Made by a program: the position numbers and the translations under genes
NCBI GenBank assembly: GCA_944472135.2
Contig: OX235270.1
Location: forward strand, 58,905,267 to 58,969,266
From: Trichobilharzia regenti
Taxonomy: Eukaryota > Platyhelminthes > Trematoda > Strigeidida > Schistosomatidae
DNA length: 64,000 bases
Reading direction: 5' to 3'
Notes under the pieces: model-generated
The model's input: the letters and a program-made list of their open reading frames with translations, nothing else
Databases searched by the model: none
Told to the model about the DNA's origin: nothing
Shown here: in pieces, positions 24,218 through 36,900 of the stretch
Position numbering within the stretch: position 1 is the first letter of the stretch
Layout: every line of letters starts with the position of its first letter

Positions 24218-27200
24218 CTAAAAAGACATATTATCAGTGGAAAAAAATGTATACATCTTGTAATATCTATACAACTAAATTGTAATAACTACTGAAACAA
24301 AATTTGAGAAAACTTTAAATATTTTTTACCAGTGCGACATGCACAGTGGTAGTAGCACAAGAATAATGTAAATGTTTATCATGAATTCCTACATAATCTA
24401 TGAGTTTGCGAACCGTTATTAAATGAAGTAGCTGGAAAATCTGCTACACATGTCATCTTACTGCATGCTGTCAGGTGTAATATTCGTTCAGGTGGGATCT
24501 GGGAATCTACAGAAAGAGTAGAGGACACCAACGTATTAACAGAATGACCGCTGGATCACATTTAATACGTTTTCTGGAAATGTTCATATGGTTGAAGGCT
24601 TTACGTAATACAACTTAGAATAGATCACAGTGGTTGAAATGTGTTAATACTTCATTCACACAGTGGTTATAAACTCATACTTCTTTAAGTACTTTGATTT
24701 TCTTGTTTCACTTTACGAAATGTTGAAAACACCACACTGTATCATAGGTACTCTTTTGGAATAGAGTGAATCATTATTATTGTTATTGCGTGTCGATGGT
24801 TCAACGGCGGAATGCTCACCAACCACTCAGGTGGCCCCGGGTTCGACTCGCGAGTGACGCACTCCTAGAACTTGCTAAGCCGGCAGTAAGGCCGGTAAAC
24901 AGGGAACGTTAGACTTGTGGCTAGCAGCCGCACTCCGCAAACATACAACCACCGATACCGACACTTCAAAGCTGTAGCCTGAAGCCCTATATTCCACTCG
25001 GAACGTTCAGGAATAAAATATATAGTAAATAAATATTACTATCTTAACTCTTAATCGGAGCATGTTCACTTCTTCAACTCCCTCCTTACGACCTTCTGTG
25101 TAATGCAGTGAAGTGAGGTGTGTTCCTAGATTAGTGTTAAGGCATTGAATCCCCAGGTGGTGAACAGAGTGCCTTTATCCGGAAGAAAGTGTTTCGTAAC
25201 TAGCAGTCAGTCAGCCAATTTCCCCACTTAACCTAAGTTTGCAGAACAATCAGCAGTAATGCGTAAAGCTCAATAGTAACGTAAACGACTAGTACAGAAG
25301 AGATTAACGCAGCTAAACACAACGAAGAAGGAGAAGAAGAATAAAACTTCCCTTTAAACTGTAAACACGCTGATGATAATAATATTGCCTGACGAATGTG
25401 AAACTTAAAGCTAGGAAGCACACTTGTTTCAGCAAATCGAATAGCCAGTTAACAGCCTCAAAAAATTACTAATATTTATATTATTCCAATGTTGTAGAAT
25501 AAATGGTTTTTATAGTATTCAGTTGCCCATTTATAAATAAAGCCTACCTCATTTACGAGTCAAAAAAAAATTACGAAAAGAAATAATTTATACAAATTCT
25601 TAAAAGTGTTGGAATTCTTTCAGTCTATATTTACTCATATATATGTATACATGCAATGTGATTAAGACATACATGAACTCATGTGAAAAAACCTCCTAAC
25701 TATTATGTGACTATTATTCCTACAAGTAATATGGTGTTTCAATTGATAGAGTAAAACAATTGAAAAACAAGTGATAGACAGAAGTAAATTACAAACGAAT
25801 GAGCAATTTGTATGCAAAGCTTTTTAAATTCAGTCATACCGGTTGAAGAAAACAGAAAACGTAAATCCAGTGTAAGCTACTATAAGCCTGTGCTTAATTT
25901 TAAAATATGTTATTTAAACTATCTATCACACGATAAGACACACAACTAACTCACAAAGGACTAACAAGTGGTAAACAACTGAGATAAAAGACTGTCTCAC
26001 TGATAAGGAAAGAAAGAGTTTTCTCTCTCTCTCTCTCTCTCTCTCAGTATAGTGTATTCATCTCCTTTGAATAGACACTTTTTCCAACTTGATAACATAG
26101 CCTATGGAATCTCGAATATATTGGGCCTAAGAGTTGCAACTTAATCGACTCACAAATCAGCTTCCAGTAACGAATGAAATTCGCCACAAAAAAAACTTTG
26201 TAGAAAAAAGCTTCAAATTTATCTTTGGATCTAATCATCAATTGTTTTTTGCTATAAGGATAGACAGATTATGTACAGTTAAGATTTGAGAATTACTACA
26301 GAATATCAACTGTAGTGAGAGAGAAACACTTCATTATCTAGATCTTGAGGACTTCATAGTCCCTTTATTTTCGTCACACTTCGTATTCTTTTCGTTTAAT
26401 CTTTTTTCTTTTATTTTCGCCTACTTGTTCTTCCTCTTAACATCTTTTTTTCTCAGCAGAAAGTATTTGAAAGCTGTTTATAACGCATCTATGATTCGGT
26501 CGCACTGATCCCATTAATAATTCAATATCAATGATAAACATTTCAAAACATAATTTAGCTGTTTATGCGAAAAAATAATTTGAAAATTGAGAAATAATTA
26601 ATCACTACAGTAAAAAGAGATAAGACGGTAGCAAACTATCTTAAACAAACAATAAATATATAGTTGGAGAACACTATTTCCCCAAAGGATTATTTTTAAA
26701 GAATAACTAATCACAAGTGTCCTAGCCATATCAATCAATATTTTTCACAACATTTATTGAGCTTGTCCCCCTTACCACACAACAACTCCACACGTTTAAC
26801 CTCAATTAAACGTATTAATATGGAATATAGGATACAACTATCCTTGATCAAAGACAACTGGCCTCTTACATTTAACAGGGGTAAATCGCATGCTGGAATG
26901 CTAACACTCAAATGGATAGTCATATACTGTAGTATGGTAAATTACTATAAGTTCACAACCTTTCAATGGGAAGAAACACAAATCAAGTGTTATTAGGTCA
27001 TTTACAGATCGTATTGCTATTGTATGTTCGAAGTCAGGTCGATGCTAGATAAACTGTAAATGAATTCTTGAGAAACCAAAGATAGGTGAAATTTCACCTT
27101 TATTACTACAAGTATAACGAATTCGAACAACTGAATCGAAATGATAACAGTAGGGCATTAGTGGTTAAATGAATCAATTATAAAAAATTTTTAAAGACAA

Positions 27201-30200
27201 TCACAATGATATTGAACCCAGCCTAGTTAACTAGCAATCTAGGGGCTAGCGATCCTACACCATAAAATCTATCATACTGCTGGAGAAACTTCAAAGCACA
27301 AAAAAAAGGTATTAAAAAAACCAAAATCCGAATAACGATCTTAATCTTCGCTGGAATCAGAGAAGCGAAATGACGCGGGCCGGTGAAAGCCTACGTGAAA
27401 CCAGTCAGCCGAAAGCAAGAATACGAATGTGGACATATATTATCCATACAATGTATGAGATTAGGAAGGTTATCCAGGTAGCCATCGAATGACATCGCAC
27501 GCTAGGTGGTATAGATATCCATATAATATGTGTTTTGTTTGACAGTCTGATATATTTTGCTATGTATATATGGATCGATATTCCATTATAATTAGCCAAT
27601 CATGTTAAGACTGTCTATTGATTTGTTCATTTTGAATATTCGCTCACACACCTGTTCGGACATTTATATATATTTTTGCTCTCACACTCTTGTGTAACAT
27701 TTTTGATTCTCCTTGTGTTTGGAAAATATAAGTATCATCGCAAACTTAGTGGTCTTCTGATTTCTGTCTTTCTTGCGTCAAGACTATTAAATTCTCGACC
27801 AGTACATGACACCAGGTCATAACTCGAATGGAATCCACACGGGAAGCGACGAGTGGGTCGTCCGAGGGTGACATGGAGGACATCGTGCCAGGAGGAGAGG
27901 ACAGATTATGATCAACCGTGGACCCCGCTGAAGAGGACGGCAGAAGATAGAACAAACTGCAGGTGTGTTGTTGAAGCCCTACGTTCGACTCGGAGCCCAA
28001 GGGAATAATAATAATACAATGACACTGCCAGAATTTAAGTATTTACCCGAAGGGACATAACACTACAAACAAATAAAACCCGAAGAATTCAACTACTACT
28101 AAAGACTTAACAAATACACAAGCGCTCATGATCTATTAAAACGTCCCAACAATAAATATGAATTTACTGCTCAACATAATAGAATCGAACCATATAAATA
28201 CTTCATATAATAATGTATGGATGGGCAAAAACAAAGAATTAATTCACTTTTAAATAAACTCCACTAACTTGAATTAATTGGAATCTTAATAAGTTGTACA
28301 ACTACAAATCATCACTCCATAACCGAACTTGTTATGACACAGTTAAGACATGCATCAATGACAGAACGCCTAAGTAGTGCATGATGCATACTACTGACTG
28401 CTAGATTAGCTGAAAACCATTCACACCAATCCCTGTAGCTGGTTGGTACAATACAATGATGCTAGATGATTAGAGGTGATAGGTATAAAGCGCTTAGTGG
28501 CACTAGTCAGTAAAGTGTATTTGTGCACTTACATGTGTGAATCTGTATCACCTAGTGAGAGAGTCAGGCACTATAAGAGCCACGATCAACCTCCTGTAGG
28601 ACTGTGATAAATATATTAACTGGTCGCTAGAGAGTAAACAATACAGTCTAGCCACTAGTCCATACCGAATCACAGCCGATCAGCCGATTTCTAGTGCATT
28701 GTGGTGAAATATCTCCAAGATTGGCTGACATATATTGTGGTCTTGACTAGTAGAATTCCTTCAACACTAAAGATCAGGTAGCATGATATTCACTACTCGC
28801 TATTTGACGATTGATGTACAATAAGGTTAGATAATCGCAAGGTACATAGACATGAAATTTCACCTCAGGCATTCTAATTTGGAAGTTTGAGGTTTTCAAA
28901 AAAGGCAGTCACAGTATAATATCGCCTTAAATAGTATTTTTTGCAAATCATTAAATCCACGTTAATCGCAGCTAGAGATTGGAAGACATTGAAACATGCA
29001 TATGTACTCAACAAAGAACAACAAACAACATCGGTATTATTTCTTGTAAAAACCATAAAATATCAAGTGCTGTATTTTCGTTATTTCTTATTCAAATCAT
29101 GATAAAGAAAGCAAAACTTGCACACTTAACTCAAGTGGGAGAAGAAGAGAACACCATACATGAATATATTGTTACAAAACATTAGACTATATTGTGATGC
29201 GAAATATAGAACTATTAAAAAAAGGCAGTGGGAGAAAACACTCACCGTACACCTAAGGCTAATTTATTTCCAGCAGTTGAAGGTCTAACAACGAAAGTTC
29301 CAGGAGGTCTGTCAGTCAGTAATTCTTCTACCCTTTGCCGAGTTACATCAGTAAGAAACCAATACCGACGATCACGTATCTCCTCTGGTACAGATGCATC
29401 ATCAAAGTTTATGAACACATGGCTTTGAATATCTTGTTTCATAGAACCCATTTCACCAGTTTGAGTATCAACCAATCGGTTCGCGGAAGAGATACACCCA
29501 CTATCCAAGGAAGAATTTGATCCAGATAAGGATTCTGCTTTAATCCCCCGATCTTTAAGTGCACGACGAATCTCTTGCGTTTGTCTTTTTAATTTACGCT
29601 GTCGAGAAATTGCATTTGCATACTTCTCAAAGACTACTCGTGCTTTTTTACACTGTTCGTTAACTTCTTCCTTGTTTTCCTTGATTTTCTGTTCAACTTC
29701 ACTCATTTCGTTTTTAAGTGTTTCTATTTGAGGAGAAATTTTCAATCTAAATTGATTTTTTTTAATGTAAATAATAAAAATTGGCTCAATAAATCATAAA
29801 AACAACATACACAAAATGATTAAATCAGCTTCACTCCCCTGTAGAGAAAAAAATGTTGTCCACCCGCCCCCCCCAACCTTAACTGTTTAGAATCAAGTGC
29901 ATGTACGTTTCCGAGCATAGAAACTCGTTAAAATCTATGTCTATTAGAAGACTTTTAGGATTCTTCCATCAGATTATTCTTCTTCAATGAAATTTGACTG
30001 GTGACTTTAAAGGAATTAATTCATCACGGACTAATTTAGACCATTGATAAAAGTTCTGGCTTCGAAAGTGACTCATTTATTTAGACATTCAGTCATGGGT
30101 CCTGATACTTTGAAATTTGATTAGCTTTTATTTCTTTATACAAGAAGCTTAGTATTGTATACAGACTGTGAAATATTTCACAGCCAATAAATAGTTTTTG

Positions 30201-30936
30201 TAGCCGCTACAAATCAATTCGCACGAACTCAATAGTTCAATAGTAGAAATAACCACCAAGAAAGCAGACCACCCACATCCCCTGGATAACGAACTCCTAA
30301 ACCTTGTCTACTTATTATTATTATTGTTCCCTTGGGTTCCTAGTGGGCTTCAACTGCACGTCTCCACTTGCCACTTCTGTCTTCTGCTGTACTTTTCACC
30401 TGCATCCACCTTAGTCCATACTCTTTCAACTCCTCCTCACACGATCTCCTCCATGTCACCCTTCCACTGACGTCCCACTCACCGATTCCCTTTCGGCCTG
30501 GTTCCACTCGAGAAATGGCCTGACACGCGCACGACGTCACCCAATGGCCTCCTCAGCGAGTGTCCAATCCATCTCCACTTTCTCCTGCATATTTGTTGGT
30601 TGGAGATTGGTTCTTGTTTTGTTTAATCCCAGCCATAGTTTCTTGTTGGTGATTCTTTCCGGCCTGGCCATCTGATCTTCAGTATAGAGCGAAGACAGTT
30701 GTTGATAAAGGTCTGCAATAGTCTGTTGAAAATATTCTTTGTGACCCGCCCGCCAAGTTTCTGATCCGTATAGAAAATCCGATCGAATTTTGTTATTGAT
30801 GCTGAGTGATGAAGATTTCCAGATTGGTTAAATTCATGATGTCTTTGTTCTTATTTCAATACTATTTTGGCGTAACCACCTCATTCATATCTGTGAAGAT
30901 GTCACATTTGTAGAATTTCCATGAAATGATTCAAAA

Positions 30937-30974
<38 letters not shown>

Positions 30975-33900
30975 ATGGAAATACACAATAAAACAGGAAA
31001 TAAAATAATCAAAATACCAATCCTAAAATATGGTAATACAACTCACTTTTCACTAGGATAAGAATAATTATTCAACCGGCTCAATGATATCTGTAGCCAT
31101 TTATACACATTTTTGTATGCTTTTATCAAACGAACAGCATCTTCCTTCAATTCAATTGCAGATTTAGACTGAAGCTCCAAATCAGCTATAAGCTTATCCA
31201 ACTGACTGATTTCAACAGCTGTCTTCTTAAGCTCACTACTTAACTGTGAATCAGATAAGAAACAAGCAAATACTCCATCAGCACTGCGTCTATTCTCTCC
31301 CGAGATATTGTTATTATTATTATTATTACTGCTGTCATTATTCGACGATGCATCAGCTTTGCCATTAAAACGTTTATGGCGGTGTGATACAGGCCAAATT
31401 AGTCGTAAACTTCTGTAATTGCTCAAGTTCAATGGATGAGAACGACAAAAATTAATGAGTTCAGAAACCAAACGAAAAGTTGGATGTGGAGGATCAGTAA
31501 GTCCGAAGTATTCACCACGATGGTATATCCGATTCAATTTGTTTTGACCTTGCCATCTAGTTGAAGAAAGTATACAAATCAATTACATCACAGAATGTTA
31601 CGGATACTTTTTACACAAGTTATTTAAAAGGATGTACAATGATATACTGGTGGTTTAAAATATAACGAAGTCAACATTACAAAACAGATTTGAAATGCAA
31701 GATTACTTGAGAGTTTGAAGTAAGGCAATAAAACTCAAAAAAAAAACAAATAAGAAATACCTGACCACAAGAGTGAAAGCAGCAACTGAACGCTCAGATG
31801 CATCACGAACAAGAAAATATCCATCTTGAAGACCTGCCATTATTTCACGTACTTCTTCTTGTGTGATATCACCCCAGTACCATTCCTGATTTTCTAAATC
31901 CTTCTTATTTGCAGCAGTTGAAGATGGACTTGGAGGAGTACTAATTGTCGGTACAATAGCAGTATCATCGGAAGACTGGTCTAAATGTAAAAATACAACT
32001 CAACGATTCAGCTGAATGTATAAAATCGTAAAGAATATTAAAAAAGAATTTTGTCCTTAGTTGGTCTCAGTTTCAAATCGTTACTGTTATATAACTAATT
32101 CAGTAGCAAGTTTAAAAGAAGCAAACAGTCCTACTATCCTAGTCCATTTGGATCAACAGTAAAAGTAGCTTTCCATGTTAACAAAATCCAATGACTATTA
32201 CAATGAATGATAGTCATGAAATTATTGGCAGTTCGCATCAGGATTGTTTGATTTTGTGAATATAAAAGTAAAATTACACTATATTGGGATGAATATATAT
32301 ATATAGAGAGAGAGAGAGAGCATGATAGATGTGATTACTCCCACATTAATTAGCGAACTGTAGTGAATTAAAGCGGATATTCTGGCTAGGAAATTGAAGA
32401 TTCATGAAAAATTAAAATTGTTTTTACGAGTTGATCACAGACTGATATCAGTTAAACAACCACTGAAAACTGGGGAGTACTGAACGGCTAACACACGTGA
32501 CATCTGGATGAACCTCACTGGTCACGACTTCTCACTAGATCTCCATAAAACCCCAACCTGTAGCAAGTCACTAGCGAGCATCAGATTAATATTATATAGT
32601 TTCGTTTGTAAGAGTTAGTTTTGTTTTCACGAGTTGATCACGGATTGATATCAGTTAGAGAACCATTGAAAACCAACCAGGGAGTACTGGACAGCTGCTG
32701 TTTTATCCTAGTTTGGAAATCATCGGCAATACGCACCCATTATTGACTCTCTAACTGATATCGATCCGTAATCAACTCGTAAAAACAAAAACTAACCCTT
32801 ACAAACCAAACTATAGAAAATTAAAATTGTGTTTCATAATCAATATTGAATATCGAAATAAAAAAAGAGACGTACAACATATGCTGAGGCTTTCTTCAGT
32901 AACAGAAGCTGATTACAATACTGTTTGTGACATTCATACAACGTAAATTTTATACACAACACAACAGTGTCCTAATGTATATTGAGTGGCATTTCTTTAT
33001 AATAATAATAATCATTGTGCTACTTATTGTCCACCACTATTTTGAAATAACAACATTCAGACTTAATGTGTACACAACTTAGCAAGTTGATGAGCACGCT
33101 GACTCCGACCACTATTAAACTGAGTGAATGAAGGACAACATAATTGACAGTTTAAAATAATATATCTATCAACTGTCACTCCCAACCAGTAAAATAATAC
33201 AGATGAATGCTTCACTTAAATAAAAACTAATTAGAAATCCATTAGAAATTTCATTTTCATGTCAACAATTAAATCACACTTTCCATAAATACATAAAGTC
33301 AGTTGAAAGAAATCCAAGACACAAAGATCAGTTGATACAACTAGCAACTGGTACCAAACTGTCATGTACAAAAGAGTACACTATCCATCGTGTACTATTG
33401 GTCGATATAATCTTCGAGTCGGCTTCATATTAATCTAGAGCTAAAATACACCTTCATCAAGGCCGTGTGTGTCATCCATCATAATCTTTAAAAAGCTAAC
33501 TATCATAATTCACAAAAAGCACAACAATGAATAAGATGTTAAGAGTAAAGATAGACATATGTTCGACTCTAGAATTTTATACACAATTTCTTTTTAGTGT
33601 CATATAAACGCGAATGTCTGAAGGCGAAAACCAAAGGACCGGCAGAAGAAGCAGTGAAAACATGATTTAAAGTGAAAGTAGACAAAATAGAGGTGATGAA
33701 AATATACCTACCAATGACAACAACAACAACAAGCACCAATCCCCATCAATGGAAAAAGTCTAAAAGAAGTCGTTTCTTCCACTTACTACCTGGGCAGAGT
33801 GGCTTCAACAACAGACAGGAGGCACAAATGAGGTTGTTAGTGTTCGTCAGGGAAACGATACAGACTTTCATCACTATGAAATTAGTGTAAAAGTCTGTTG

Positions 33901-36900
33901 CATTCAGCATCAATAACGAGGTTAGAATCTTCAACAATAATGTTAAGTCACTTCTTGTACATAGTTCAGAGACTTGTCGTGTTATCAATAGGCCTTCACC
34001 GGTTCCATATTGAAGATCAAATGACCAGAAAGGATTAGCAATAAAGAGCTCTGGAAATATGCCGAAAGAAATGGAGATGGGTCGGACACACGCTGAGAAG
34101 ACCGTCAAGTGACATCGAGCGCCAGGTCCTCAAATGAAATCCAAATAGAAAACGACAAGTTGGGCTACTTAGTTCAACATGAAGGAGATCGTGTAAGGAG
34201 AACATGAAAGCCTGTAAGCAGTCGTGGAGCCAACCAAAGAGAACTGCAGAAAACAGGATAAAATGAAAATGGGCTGTTGACGCTGTATATTCCACTCGGA
34301 ACTTAAGGGAAATAACAATAATACAGTGTCTTTCAATAAACACGTTTAGTTAAGGATAAAAGCCAGTCAGTGCGGTTGGTATTTGTTAAAAAAAAAATTT
34401 AATAAACTAGTACACCACCACCGACAGCCTCTTAAAGCCGCGCCACCAATTTCATATAGGAGCTCTTAATGTTAGGACACTGTGCCAAATAGGACAACAA
34501 GCATCACTAGCCAAGACCTTGGCATCACGAGCCATTGATGTATGCTGTGTTTCAGAAACACGCATACAAGACCCAAGTGTGGTTATTCACCTAACCCCAC
34601 CTGGCCAACAGGTTGAATCTGCGAAATTCACCTTGAGGGTGTCAGGAGATGCCACAGCTAGTTCACGAGGATTAGCTGGCGTAGGGATAGCTTTGAGCAC
34701 TAGGGCAGAAAAGACACTGCTTGACTGGATCCTGGTAGATAGCCGAATGTGTGTTGTCCGTCTGAACGGGTCATCAGTCCGCTCCGTCCTCCTTTATGGT
34801 TGTGAGACCTGACCACTCAGAGTGGGAGACATGAAAAGACTAGCTGTCTTTGATCATAGGTGCCTGCGCTCTATTTCCCGTGTAAAGTGGCATAATAAGG
34901 TGAGCAACATTGAGGTTAGGCGTAGAGTTCTAGGTAAACAGGGGAAATCAATCGACGAAGTCAAGAAGCTACAAAGACTGAGATGGTTAGGACATGTGTT
35001 ACGTATGCCAAGCCATCGCCTCCCTCGACAAGCAATGTTAGCGGATATAGGGTCAGGCTGGAAAAAAACTAGCGGCGGTCAAACAAAAACTTGGCATCAG
35101 TCAATGAAATCCACAACAGTTGGTCTAAGCCACGTAGAAAGGTGTAGACTTCCAGGCTGGGGTCCTCGGGACGGTAAAAATCTATGGTTGGAAACAATTG
35201 GTGACATGGCTCAAAATCGTTCTCAGTGGCGCAGATGCATCCACTCCTTGTGACTTATGATCTCCAATGAAACTGTTTTGCTCTTCGTTATTACTCCTCC
35301 TTTGTCTCACCCCTCTGGTCACAGTTTCTATTATGCTTTTCTTATACTTTCTTCTCTTGCTTCGCGTGCTACACGGAGTGTGGCGACTTGAACTTCCGCA
35401 CATTTGTGCAAAGTTCTATGTCGAAAACAGACAGACAGACAGACAGTACACAGTTCAAATTTTCACTGTAATCTTGAGTTTCTAATATAGGCATATGAAG
35501 TTAGCACGTGATAAGGATAAGATAATTGGAGAAATTACAAGTCCCTCTTAAAAGTGTTATGATGAAAAAAAAATGTAATTGTTTAAACAGATTAGTAGTC
35601 TGAAATTTCCAACAAATGTTCACGTAGAAAACGAACAACCTTATACACTTTAATATCAGTATGTTATTATATTTTTAATGAACACTACATGTAAAGTTAG
35701 TAACAAGACAGTGACATGGTAAAAAGCAAACAAAAGAAGATAACAGGGAAAATACATGTACAAAGAAAACAAATAAAATATCTATTGACTGAAATCAATG
35801 AAACCCATGTATCAGTCCAGATGAGATAGGTTTATAGAGAAAAGCTGCATATACTATTGAACTGTGTTACATATTTTCAAGTATTGGTTTTGTAGGGATT
35901 TGGTTTGATTGCATGGAGGATTTCACCATGAGCAGACATCAGTTAGAGAACCACTGGAAAATCTGGGAGTACTGGACAGCTGTTTCGTCCTAGTTCGGGA
36001 ATCTTCATCAGTGCGCACCCAGCGGGGTTCGAACCCAGGACCTTCTGATTACAAGGTGAGCTAGCTGGAGAACCATTGAGCCACTGGGACCCGATCCAAT
36101 GGTCCTTCAATTTTAACTTCTGCCTTCTCACCTTGTAACCAGAAGGTCCTGGATTCGAACCCCGCTGGGTGCGTACTGATGAAGAGTCCCAAACTAAGAC
36201 AAAACAGCTGTCCGCGACTCCCAGGTTTTCCAGTAGTTCTCTAACTGATGTCAGCTCATGGTGAAATCCTCCATGTGTTACATATCTAATGTTTTGCCGC
36301 AATTAAAATTACCCATAAACTCGATCCGCTTCGACTGTTACTTCACAAGCATTTATATACATTAGTATAACAAATGAAATGATATCTGAAAAAGGCATCA
36401 TATGCATCATGGAAAAACATAAGAGACCTTATCCTTTTTAGAAAAACTGTTACACTACGAATAAGGGGGAACAATCAGTCTTTCTAAATAATTTGATTAT
36501 TATTTATTATCATTCCCTTAGTTTCCAAGTGGAAAATATGACTTACCTGAAGCCTCTTCTGCCTCAGGTTTTAATGTCTCATAGAATTTTCTTTTATTTC
36601 CACTGGTATTCTTCTTCATTTCTTTATTCAGTGCGCAATACATTGAACTCAACTCTTCCATTCATTGTTCACCTCCTGTTTCACCATCCTTCTGTCCTTT
36701 ATTAGCTTCCACTAGTCTGCAAACAGTCGTTCCTTGTTTTGCCTCTTCTTTCCTTCTAGAATGGTTACATATATTTCCTTTGACATCATTTTCACAGAAT
36801 CCCAGCATTCTTCAACATGGGTTTCCTCGACGATGCTACATAATGTTTCAGACTTTGCTCTGATAGCTATAGAGGATGTATCCTTTATGCTATTTTTAAG

